Below are positions 32,145 through 42,072 of a stretch of DNA of 64,000 nucleotides, piece after piece. The position numbers were made by a program, and so were the translations under genes. Within the stretch, counting starts at the first letter, position 1. Every line of letters starts with the position of its first letter. Source of the stretch: Triangularia verruculosa (taxonomy: Eukaryota; Ascomycota; Sordariomycetes; Sordariales; Podosporaceae); the NCBI GenBank assembly GCA_033296885.1, contig MU863921.1, positions 124,001 to 188,000 of the forward strand. Direction: 5' to 3'. The notes under the pieces are model-generated. The model was not told the DNA's origin and did not search any database. It was given only the letters and a program-made list of their open reading frames with translations.

Positions 32145-33557
32145 ATGCCTCGAATCAGCCCCCGAGCTGCCGTAAACGCAGCTTCAAAGGCAGCATATGA
32201 GATTCCACAACCAATACCAACTCCTTCAACCCCAATATCGGCCATGATCAACCAGCGAGCCATTCCACAAGAAGCTAGCGAAGAACTCGCCGCTTTCCGA
32301 TCAAAAGCCCCGAAACCAAAACCAGAACCACCAACTCCCTCACCACGTCAACGACATCGACAACCACCACCATCCTCAGCATCCCAATCTACCTCTCCCC
32401 CTCCTATCGACTTTACCAGCTTCATCCCCCGTGAAAAGTTTGAAATCTCCACCTCCCTCCCACGATCCTACTTCTTGGGTCACCACAACGCAGCCCTCAC
32501 CCGCATGCGCCAAGCCCTCTCCAACGTCGGCCTCATCCTCGAAGTCCGCGACTTTCGCGTGCCCATCTCCAGCTGGAACCCCTTACTAGAACAATCCCTC
32601 TCCTCCACCTCCGCCGGCGTCCCTAGATCACGCATCATCGTCTACACTAAACGAGACCTCGCCCCCCCAGGCCAAATGTCACCCCACGGCCACCCATTAC
32701 CAGGAACCCAACCCCCCTCCAACGTCATCAGGAACCTCAAGAACTTCCACCAGCCCCCCAAAGTCAACAACGTCAAGAGCATGATTTTTTTGGGAATGGG
32801 CGTTCACTCCACCTCCCTGCAGGAGCTCCTGAAAAGCATCAAAGACGTCGCCCGAGAGATAGACTCCCTAACCGGCCTCCGAGTCATGGTGGTCGGCATG
32901 CCCAACGCAGGCAAATCCACCCTCTTGAACCGCCTGAGATCTCACTCCCTCCACCTGGGCAAAGCAGCCAAAACTGGCGCCCAGCCCGGCGTCACCCGCA
33001 AGCTCGGCACACCGGTCCGCATCCTGGCCGGCGAGGACTCCAACGACCCCGACACCTACGGTCTGGGAGAAGGCGTCTTCATCGTCGACACGCCCGGTGT
33101 ATTTATGCCGTACGTCTCCGAGCCGGAAGCTATGCTCAAGCTCGCGCTGGTGGGGTGTGTAAAAGACGGGATTGTCCCCTCTGTCACGGTAGCGGATTAC
33201 CTGTTGTATCGACTCAACCAGGTTCGATCAACGACATACATTGAACGGTTCGGGATGCGAGCCCCGACAAACGACGTCCACCAGTTTCTCCGGGCCGCTG
33301 CCAAGCGAACGGGGAAGCTGAGACGGGGAGGCGACGAAAGCCTGGAGCATGCGGCGGATTGGGTTATTCAGCAGTGGAGGAGGGGCAATCTCGGACGGTT
33401 GCTGCTCGACGAGGTCACGCTCAAGAAATTGGACGAGGCGATGCAGCTGGCCAGGGAGCCGAGCTTGAGCATGAACCAGGCGAGAAAGAGGGAGAAGCTG
33501 GCGAGAAAGGAGAGGAATGACGCCAAGAGGGCGGGTGTAACGGGGGAGGTGGCCTGA
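32145..33557 (+). CDS. MTG1: Mitochondrial ribosome-assembly GTPase MTG1 (YlqF/RbgA family)
   Basis: A single exon, 470 aa. MTG1 acts in the late assembly of the large mitochondrial ribosomal subunit. The G motifs are circularly permuted as expected for YlqF/RbgA proteins: G4 YTKRD (167-171) comes first, then G1 GMPNAGKST (251-259), G2 PGVTRKL (281-287) and G3 DTPG (315-318). The family block PREKFEISTSLPRSYFLGHH precedes G4 and the helix with VRDFRVPISSWNPLL is intact. The N-terminus is basic and Ala/Pro-rich, consistent with import. The C-terminal extension is rich in Lys and Arg, suited to rRNA contact. The start codon is the first ATG of the open frame. Neighbour SLS1 also serves mitochondrial gene expression. 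Confidence 0.94.
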   Translation: MPRISPRAAVNAASKAAYEIPQPIPTPSTPISAMINQRAIPQEASEELAAFRSKAPKPKPEPPTPSPRQRHRQPPPSSASQSTSPPPIDFTSFIPREKFEISTSLPRSYFLGHHNAALTRMRQALSNVGLILEVRDFRVPISSWNPLLEQSLSSTSAGVPRSRIIVYTKRDLAPPGQMSPHGHPLPGTQPPSNVIRNLKNFHQPPKVNNVKSMIFLGMGVHSTSLQELLKSIKDVAREIDSLTGLRVMVVGMPNAGKSTLLNRLRSHSLHLGKAAKTGAQPGVTRKLGTPVRILAGEDSNDPDTYGLGEGVFIVDTPGVFMPYVSEPEAMLKLALVGCVKDGIVPSVTVADYLLYRLNQVRSTTYIERFGMRAPTNDVHQFLRAAAKRTGKLRRGGDESLEHAADWVIQQWRRGNLGRLLLDEVTLKKLDEAMQLAREPSLSMNQARKREKLARKERNDAKRAGVTGEVA

Positions 33558-34149
33558 GTAAGTAAATAGTGTAAGAATATTGTACATAAAAACAAGCATA
33601 CCGGCGTAAAGTTCCAAGACGGCCACGGTGAGAGGTACATATGCCCGCGCTCCTTCATAATATCTCTTATACCTACACTACATACACACCATCCTAAATA
33701 CACACAATAACCCTCTCCTTCCCAAGCAAAAAAAGACATATCACACCCAGCTGACCTCTGTCACTCCAAGAGATCACCAAGACGTCCGCAACAAGGGGTA
33801 TTAATATAAATGTTGTCCCACCAGAGAGAAAATTTCAGAGCAGAGAAAGCAGCTTGAGAAAACACCCAAAAGAGCTGCTTTTCAACAAGTCAAAAAGATG
33901 ACTACAGTTTTGTCCCCGCGCCATCGAATGAATGGGTTTTTGCGCTTTGGAAATTTGCCCCAGTACCGGTATCAAATATATGCCAATGAAAATATTATCC
34001 CACCCCCCTTAATCCAAACAAAACAAACCCCTTTACCCACCAACCAGCGCCGCCAATGCAAAATACAAAAGAAATATTTAATGCCCACCTGATTGTTGTA
34101 ATGATGCCTTCTCTCCTTGTAAACCTATCACAGACTTCCTTCAAAGCCA
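33558..34149. other. Convergent spacer, 592 bp
   Basis: Two 3' UTRs (MTG1 + and the PHD protein -). Contains A/T-rich short stretches only. Confidence 0.6.
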
Positions 34150-36263
34150 CTATACGGCATATTCTTGCTGCCACTTGACTAGCCTCCTCGTCAAGGTGTC
34201 CATCATCTCGACACAGCCAAGCTCTTTGAACTCTTTTTCTCGACTCTCAGGTACGGATGTTGGCCCGGTCATTGTCGAGGTGTTCTGGGCCGAATCAGCA
34301 GTGGTGGTCCCGTTGGTTCCATTCGATACTGCAGGCGCGCTAGTGGGGGTGGCAGTGGTTGCCTTTGCCACGTCAGTCCTCGCCGTATCTTCTGCTGTTT
34401 CTCCGGCCAGCTCCACCTGTGTTCTAGAGATAAAATCTAGCAAGGCCGCCGCTCTCCTCTTCATGTCATTCATGGTGACCTTGCTGTTCATCCCCCCCCG
34501 CGACCGAGAATGCGCCGACTTTCCGACACCGTCACCGTGATGGTGGCCCTTTCCTGTTGGGGGATGCTCGTCTTTCTGGATATCACGGGAGACCGATCGT
34601 GCCGGTGACGCTTCATCGTCTCGAGTGTACTGGTTTCGACCTTTTCGTTTGTGCGGCTTCTTCTTGTCCGTCTTGGCCTGTGAAAGGGCGGGCGTGGGCG
34701 GCGAATCAGGAATCGGTTGCGATGCCGGAGGTGGCTGCTGTTCCGAGGCAGAGGGCTGCTGTGTGGGCTCTCCTGTTACCTCGTTCGTGCTCGTGCCTCC
34801 AGCTACTGGTGCTACCGTCTTGCTGGCCACGGCCCGAGCTGCCAACGGCAATTCTTCTGAAGGATCTGAATCTGCATCCGCGTGAGCCTCGGACACCTTC
34901 ACAAAAATCGTAGAGGCCGTACCATCAGCTCGCCGACGTTCGGCTCTCCCTTTTCTCTTGTTTGCAGCCTCTTGCCGTTGTCTTTCCTTTTCCTCCTTCT
35001 CCGAAAGCTTCTCGTTCCGATGGTTACGTGCGCTGCCGCGCGACTTCGACTTGTTCCCACTCCGGCCCGGGCCTTTGGGATCGTCCGACTCGTCGGCCGT
35101 TTTGTCTGCGGATGGCGAGACCGATCGAGAGCCAGTGCGTTGCCTTTTGGAACCCTCCTGCTTCCTTTGATCAAAGTTAGCAACGCTACTGACCGCAGTC
35201 AATGGCACATACTCCTCGCTGTCGCTGCGTCCCCGTTTGGGCCGCCTAGGCACGCCTTCCGACTCAGGAGCGGCGTCCTCTTTGCTGGCCTCAATTGCCC
35301 TTCGCAAAGCTTCCGCCTCGTCATAGGCAGCCTCGCGGCTGTTCATAGTCGACCGCCGTTTCGACGTCTGGTTCGCTGAGGTGGCTCGTCCACTTCTAGT
35401 TTCCTTCTCTTTAATCGGCGATCGTGCTCCGTCTTTGTTCAAGGATGCGGATCTAGATGATGTTCTCGACTGTCGGCGCAGGGGGAGGTAAAAGGAATAC
35501 GTATTTCTGCAACCCATGCGGTCAGCAACACTGGTCATTGTTTTTAGACGTGTTTGATCCATCAAGTGGAGAGGGGGTTGTCAAAGCAAGATCGCCGGGC
35601 CTGCGCTCGGCTGAACTGGACAGCTGGTGACACCGATACACCAAAAGCAAAAGTAAAGGGGGGCGATACTTACCCGTTGGATGCAGTCCACAGCTTGTGG
35701 AGGTCACGGCGACAGAGCTCGCAGAAGTATTCATCAGGACCCGGATTGGTCATAATCCCTACACAGCCGCCGTGCTGCCAAACTTTGCAAACATCGCACT
35801 GGACAAAAAAGCCGGCAACATCATCGGTGACTGATGCTAGGAATATTGGGTCAATGTCCACAGCCCCCTTGGCGCCATGTCTAGACTCATCTTCCAGGGG
35901 TGGTGGGCCCGGGTATTCTTCATTGCCGCACACACAGCGGACGGCTTCGTCTTCCTCTTGAATATCGTCGTCGGCACTGGTCATATCGGCCGCTTCGGCT
36001 TTTACTCCGACTCTGTCCCGATCATCTCCTTGTCCACGAGTACGACGGCGTGTGGTGAAGGTATCGTCGGCAGTGATAGTATCTTCTGGTGGCTCAGACG
36101 ACAGCGAGCCGGTAGATGCCGATTTCTGCGGAGAGCCAGCTTTGTTGAAGTACCTCGAACTGCGCTCTGGTCGCCCCGAGGCACTGGAGTTCGAAGATGA
36201 TATTTGTGACTGTGACTGAGTGGCCCGCGCCCTCGAAGACCGCCGGGGATCGATTCCAGCCAT
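34150..36263 (-). CDS. CTI6: PHD-finger protein, Cti6-like Rpd3L histone deacetylase subunit
   Basis: Model: exons 36263-35674 and 35506-34150, 648 aa; the 167-bp intron (GTAAGT...TTGCAG) joins in phase 2 to give ASNG-NTYSFYLPL. The single PHD finger is complete: C110, C112, C156, C159, H164, C167, C181 and C184 (C4HC3), with the aromatic WQH and an ECL-type last pair (FCELC). The segment between the second and third ligands is long (about 43 residues). After the PHD comes a basic, KR- and Ser-rich region (KEKEERQRQ-like helices near 370-400) and a C-terminal helical block starting at KVTMNDMKRRAAALLDFI. In yeast Cti6 links the Rpd3L complex to histone marks. Orthology rests on the PHD sequence and its position near the N-terminus. 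Confidence 0.87.
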
Positions 36264-37431
36264 TGCTTGCTACCGAAAGCTGCAGCAGGAAGGGCAAGGA
36301 AGGGAAAGGGGGTCTAGATTTGTACGTCTGCAGACGAGTGTGAAGAATGCGCTAACGAACGCGCGAGCGTTGGACAAGCGGCGATTAATTGGGGCTGCCC
36401 TAACCACGCGAGAGGTTACCTGAAGGCTCACTGGCAATATCTTCTAAAGACTCGAGTTTTTCGAGTATGGGGGATCGAATTCGATGTAGACGGAAGCGTA
36501 TTGTGATGTGGAAATCGGTGTCGACGATTCGGCGGAAATCGGTAGGAAGTCGAGGTGCGCACCAACGTTGGTGCAAATTGAGCGAGGCGCGATAGGACCG
36601 ACTGTAGTGTGAATTTGGCAGCGGTGCTGGAATGTATGGTAACAGACGATAAAATAGAAAAGTAGCTCCGAGGCGTCTGCTATAATGGACGGGACACCGA
36701 GGTTTTCAAGTCAACGTCTCTTCCCGCCGAGGGTGTTGGATCTGCTGTCGACAGGCAATGGTGCCGGGCGGAAGGACCGTTGGACGGGGCTGGAGAGCAA
36801 GCTTCTGAAGAGGTCGAGAGCAGGAATAACCTTCCCCAGAAACCTGAGTGGTGCCCAATTGTCAAGAGCTGAGCCGAAGCAGGAGACGTGAGGCTGTTTT
36901 GACAAGGGGAGTAAAAATGCGACACGGCGGTTGAGAGGACAACTAGGGCGTCGACGATGGCTGGCGCGCTGAGGGCGGTGGTGCTAGGTCAATCTGCGAA
37001 GGTATGGGCGGAATCCACAATGTCTCTTTGGAAAGAAAGAGATTCTCATGACTTCAACCGGCTGCAGAGACAGGATGGATGTCCGGCGACAGATGGGCGC
37101 AATAGGTTGGTGGTGAGAGCGGGAGGAGGAGGTGAGGGTCAGATTGGGGAGACTTGAGCGAGCGGAAGCGACTGGTGGAAGCGCTTTGGGACTCAGCAGC
37201 GCACCACATTTTCCCCGAGCGTGCTCCAGCAATTTTTGGCAGGGCACTTCGGACCATGCGGGGCCAGCCCAGAGCTCTGCCCCAATTCTTTCTCCTCGTA
37301 CAGAGTACCTTGCTCTTTCTTGGAAGAAAAGTACCAATTGTCACTCGTACTAGCTCTTTCTACACTCTCAAGTTATAATAGAGTATGAACTCGCTCTCTG
37401 TTCCTGACAGACACTTCGACCATTCTTCAAA

Positions 37432-37605
37432 ATGATCTTCCTAGCATGTATCACAGGTCTCTCACTCCTCCATAGTGTACACACCTTTACAAAAGGTACG
37501 AAATCTAGTCAAGGGGATTGGAACCGAATTCGGAAGTTTTGTGGACCCTTGGGGCCCCTGCACCCAAAAAAGACAGTGCGAGAGACACCCAGCTCTCCAA
37601 CATGA
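37432..37605 (+). CDS. Possible small ORF, 57 aa, with a hydrophobic N-terminus
   Basis: Starts MIFLACITGLSLLHSVHTF, which resembles a signal peptide or membrane anchor, and ends TVRETPSSPT. There is no family match that I recognise, and only one cysteine follows the hydrophobic part, unlike typical small secreted proteins. It may be a chance frame. Confidence 0.2.
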   Translation: MIFLACITGLSLLHSVHTFTKGTKSSQGDWNRIRKFCGPLGPLHPKKTVRETPSSPT

Positions 37606-38580
37606 CATCAGCGACCACAAGGAGGCTCTTGCAGGCCAAGGTGCTCATGATGTTGGAGAACATCCACGTTACCGTCGGGCCTGGGAGATCTTGACCTGGT
37701 TCAGTGCTGACCTAGATATAACTCGATTCTCTTTTCTGTCAACAAGGCCAAAAATATCTTTTGTACTGTGTTGTGGAATATATGATTAAACCCAGGCCAT
37801 CTTGGCTATGCCATGGACCGATAAGTCAGCCTGCTTCACATGCCTTCGGGCTTGAGGTCTTCGCTCTGAATCTACCCCTTCGGACTCCTATATCCCCATA
37901 CCCCAACATTTCAATATCCAATCATGACGCTCCCATATACACGTCGTTAGTTCCCCGCTCTCATTCAATGATTCACTGTCCATAGCTGAATTGCCCTTCT
38001 GGAGCAAGGGTCTGGAAGCCCTGGAGTCACACAGTGCGGAGGGACGTGCATTGAAGCCCCGCGCTAACAGCTCACGGGTTATCCTCGGAGAACGCTAGAG
38101 AAACTGATAAGACGACGATAAGGAGGGGAGGGGCGGGCAGGGAGGTAGATTATGTAATTTGTCCTCGTCCAGGTCATGGACTACCAGCACTGAACACTGT
38201 TCGCTCATTCTCCATTCACTGACCGAGCACTCATCGAACACCGTCCGTTGCCATCGGACTCGACCTTGGAAGCTTCGTTGCTAGCTGTTTTGCTTTGGTT
38301 ATTGACGTTATCATCGGCCTCCTCTTTCTGAGTTTTGCCTTGGACTTACAGGTGGGTTACCCCCAGGCGATCAGCCCTCACGCGGCAGCTATTTATCCTC
38401 TACCTTCTCGCTCTTCACTGGCCCCTGGTGTTGCTGCCCCTCATTGTTGTCGCCGACCATGGGAATCGATGATGGATGGCAATAGACCTGACCAAACCCA
38501 ACTCGATGGTGCTGGTGCAATGTCGCTGCTCGGCGACCCTGTTGGTGAGAGTGGAACGCTGACGCATCGTTTTTGTGTAG

Positions 38581-38856
38581 AGCACCAACCCTGTTGTCGT
38601 CGACGACCTCAGCAGAGCCAACCGAGCCCCCCTCACTGAGCTTGATTGTCGAGACTTCTTTGCTGGCCACGCCCCCGAGAAGTATACAGAAGAGCCAGAC
38701 AAGAAACCAGCTGTCTTCAAGTTTGCTCAGTTCCAGACGAAGCAAACCAAGAGATTCAAGGAGGGGTTTCTGCAGCTGGTAGTGGTCAGGGTAGGTCGTC
38801 TACCTAGCTTTCGACAAGCCGTGGGTTTGGGTTTCTGGGTACTATGTGAATCTTGA
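38581..38856 (+). CDS. Start-less open frame, candidate internal exon or gene relic
   Basis: 91 sense codons run from just after a GTGTAG acceptor-like site to TGA 38854-38856. The codons before it close with TAG, so it can only begin at a splice acceptor. The translation has the mixed composition of a folded protein: TELDCRDFFAGHAPEKY, then KPAVFKFAQFQTKQTKRFKE. A GTAGGT donor-like site follows at 38791. A phase-matched ATG frame (38476-38544) is separated by only 36 nt, which is shorter than normal fungal introns. I cannot name a family. It could be an exon of an unannotated gene, an upstream exon of the next gene, or a decayed fragment. Confidence 0.35.
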   Translation, partial: STNPVVVDDLSRANRAPLTELDCRDFFAGHAPEKYTEEPDKKPAVFKFAQFQTKQTKRFKEGFLQLVVVRVGRLPSFRQAVGLGFWVLCES

Positions 38857-39051
38857 CGGGTAGGTTGATGTGCTCCTTCCCATGTTGGACCATCCTTCCC
38901 ACCGCAACACCCTTTGTAATCTGGGAAGGAAACACTGCTGGGTGCGAAAGTAGTGCTGTTGCCTTTGCAAACTCGCTACTTGCCCCTCTTCCCTTCTACC
39001 GCGTCGTCAACAACCCTTTCCCTCCCCGAACACGAACAATTGCCATCCACC

Positions 39052-40849
39052 ATGTGGCGATTTCCTGATCTGCAGGCCTTTCGAGGCTTCTGGATCGACC
39101 TCCTCACAGTCCTACTCGGTTACTACATCGGCCGTTGGATTCTCAAGCTGACCTTGTTGACTCATCGTTCGACAACAGGACGTGAACATTTTTCCGAAAT
39201 GTCTGCCGACACGGTGTCTACGCTGTTCGCCGGTCGGCCGATACGGCCCTTGCCCAAGAGACCGCTACGGGAGCGCCTCTCTGCCGAAGCCGCCAGCTCG
39301 ATCCAATATCCTCGAGTCCCGCAGACGGTGCCGCCGCCTTTCACCTACCCTTGCCCTCCAACAGGAGCAAATACATCCCAGGTCACCGGCGAGCCCAGTC
39401 AACAGTCACGAACCGGATCTGACGCAGACGATCCTGCGCTGAGGCGCGCGAACCGAGCGCCCCTCGACTCCTCAGGCAGACTTTCACGGCCAGTGGTCAA
39501 GACCGATATTGGCAGGCACGGGATGTCATACCCGCCGACTTCAGCATCATCTTCAGCCGACGGCTACGACAGCTTGGAACACACTAACAACAAAAAGAAG
39601 CGCAAAATCCCATCAGCTGCTGACATGATGCCAAATGGGCAACACCACACCATTGAGTCATTGCCGGGCGTTGGTTCACATTCGCTCGGCGTGCAGCCCC
39701 TAGACGGCCAGGATGGAACATCACCGGGGTGCACAACGTACTATGGGCCTGGGTACAGAGGAATTTACGGCATGTACAATATGTATAACGTGGCAGGGCC
39801 TGGACGTGGGCGATATGGACGTCCGAGAAGCGGACGGAGTCCGCTCCGGCCATTGCCGGATACGACCAACAGTTGGGCCGGGAGAAATGGCAAGGCGCGT
39901 CCCGTGCAGTGGGCCTCTGTAACCAGTAAGTGTCTTGGCTCGATGCTTTATTGGAATGACATTTCGTGCTGATACCTGCCCTGATCTAGCTGAAAATACC
40001 GGCATCATATCCAATGCCATTGCCAACGCCGAGAAGCTGGCCCCTCACCAAGGCCAAGAGAACATCAGCCTCCTGGAACAGCAGCTGAATACGAAGCGGA
40101 CTCCGGCAACTAGTCAGTTCACATTTACATGTGCCTCCGCGGTCACTGCCTGGCCGGGGCGAGTGCTCCCACCGCAGCAGTCTATGAACATCCGGTACCC
40201 CATGGACAATACTAGCCGTGGTGTTCAGGTCCCGCAAACCGCCTATGCTCCGCCGGCTCAGACCCAACCCGCGGACGCTCTGCCGAAGGATACAACTTCC
40301 AAATCGGGAGTCAACAACCATGCACAACCGCTTCCCAAGTCCAAGCCTGCACGCCGCAGTGCTGCCAAAGAGTACCTCGCTGCTGCTCGAGCACGCCGCC
40401 GGGCGAAGCAAGAGGAGAATAGACGCCACCCTCCAAAGCCTGAGGATATCTGGATCTGCCACTTTTGTGAGTACGAGGATATCTTTGGGCGTCCACCCGA
40501 GGCTCTCATTCGTCAGTACGAGATGAAGGATCGTAAGCAACGACAGCTGGAACAACAGCGACGGGCTCAATGGGAGAGGATGAAGAAGGGAAAGCACAAG
40601 GGGAAGAAAAACAGCAAACTCCCAAACAAGAACAACAACGCGGTGCAGGATGCTCCAGCTGCGGATAGTCTAGGGCCATCTTACAGTCAAGGCACGCAGA
40701 GCGAGGAATATTACGATGACGAGGAAGAGTACGAGGACGAGGAGTACGAGGGTGAAGAAGATGGATATCCCGACAGCCCTGTCGAGGTGCCTGACCGTCA
40801 TCAGCAATTCCCAGTCCGCCCCGGTAACCATGCAATACCGGGAACATAA
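39052..40849 (+). CDS. Unknown one-TM protein with a basic CxxC region and acidic tail, 577 aa
   Basis: Function not recognised. Model: exons 39052-39925 and 39990-40849; the 64-bp intron (GTAAGT...ATCTAG) splits a Thr codon in phase 1. The ATG sits in a good context (CCACCATG). One hydrophobic segment lies near the N-terminus (about 13-36, FWIDLLTVLLGYYIGRWILK). The middle is Pro/Ser-rich, with a Gly/Tyr/Met patch (GYRGIYGMYNMYN) and RG repeats. The C-terminal part has AARARRRAKQEENRR, a WICHFCEYEDIFG motif with C448-x2-C451, a basic Gln/Lys/Arg helix (KDRKQRQLEQQRRAQW) and a strongly acidic Tyr/Glu/Asp tail. The CxxC motif alone is not enough for a zinc-finger call. An in-frame upstream extension (to 38953) is open but less likely. 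Confidence 0.75.
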
Positions 40850-42072
40850 CCAAGGCCCCCTCCACCAAGTTTTACCCGCCACTATCTTGTCTCTCACGGC
40901 AGCATGGATAAGCGTTCTTACAGATTTCCTATGCCTAGTGCGCAAAATATTGCTAATTGGTTATCTGCCTCATGAGATATAGGCTGGCGGGCGGGATGGA
41001 TCGGAGGGGTGTCTTTTCTACAGCCATGGCGTCATGAATATGATGGACTGATGTTCAGCATTGCATCATTGCTTTTACCCTACCTATCAAACTCCCCTCC
41101 TGCGTGTACAGAACTGTATTGAATACACACAAAATCAGGCCTTCTATGGCATTGCCCTGTCTGTTTAAGGACTGGATCACTTGTTGTAGTCTGGTGGCCA
41201 AATATCGGTAGTGTTAGTTTTGTATTAGAGAAGCGATAGATTAGATACATTAGTATAATCCACAGTCTGTTTGTTTATGGTTGGTTTTTTGTCTTCCGTC
41301 CTGGTCTAAAAAAGAAAAGGCCGAACATTCATGATCACTGAGCTCTGACAGCCTAATATGAGAGGTTGTGAGACACCTAGTTCGTCTGTAGGTGGTCTCA
41401 GCTGGTCAAAGCCTACAGCTTCTAGAAGCATTGTGGAAACGTGATATCCAAAGAAAACTAAAAGCATCAGGCATCCCAGTAGCGCTGAGCAGCCGTCTGA
41501 AGATTTGAGCATGTATCTACACAACGGTGCTACTTTACCACGAGATCGGCGAGGCCGTCACAGCAGAATGGAGACAGGAAACCGGTGGACGTTGTGCGCT
41601 TCTTGTTGCGTGACAATGTGTCTCGACTACAGTTCAACTGATGTCGTGTTCCCACTCTGTTGAGAGACTGCAGGCATGGTTGGTGTCGCATAAACCAACA
41701 GGAATCGGACGCCCAGTTGGGTTGGCAGTGTCCACTCCAGACATGGACCAGTTGCTCGCGAATCGGGATGGCGTGGAGAGCTCAAAAGAATTAGCGTAAG
41801 CCGCCCCCCCGGTTCGCCGCCGACCAAGATGACGGGGAGCTTTGCATGGACCATACGACACCTAAAACAGCTGGGGGAAGCTGCGCCGTCCCGTCATCAA
41901 ATTCTCACCCCGTCTTGGAATCCCTTTCTTCCTCAGCAATCCCGTCCCACGTTGTCGCAAAACACCACAAACGCTGCCCCCGTGTCCTCCATTGAACGAA
42001 CTCGCAGAAAACCCCATGAACGCCTCGACGAGGTAGCCTCACAAGCCCGGGCAGGCCAAAATATCTGCAAGG
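40850..42072. other. Intergenic region, 1.2 kb
   Basis: 3' UTR of the one-TM gene and promoter of the large low-complexity gene. No recognisable coding frame or RNA. Confidence 0.6.

Larger units (their letters stand above)
36264..39051. other. 2.8-kb divergent intergenic region with a possible unassigned exon
   Basis: Separates the PHD gene (-) from the one-TM protein (+). It holds two items described separately: a 57-codon frame at 37432-37605 and a start-less protein-like frame at 38581-38856. The remainder shows nothing recognisable. Confidence 0.5.
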
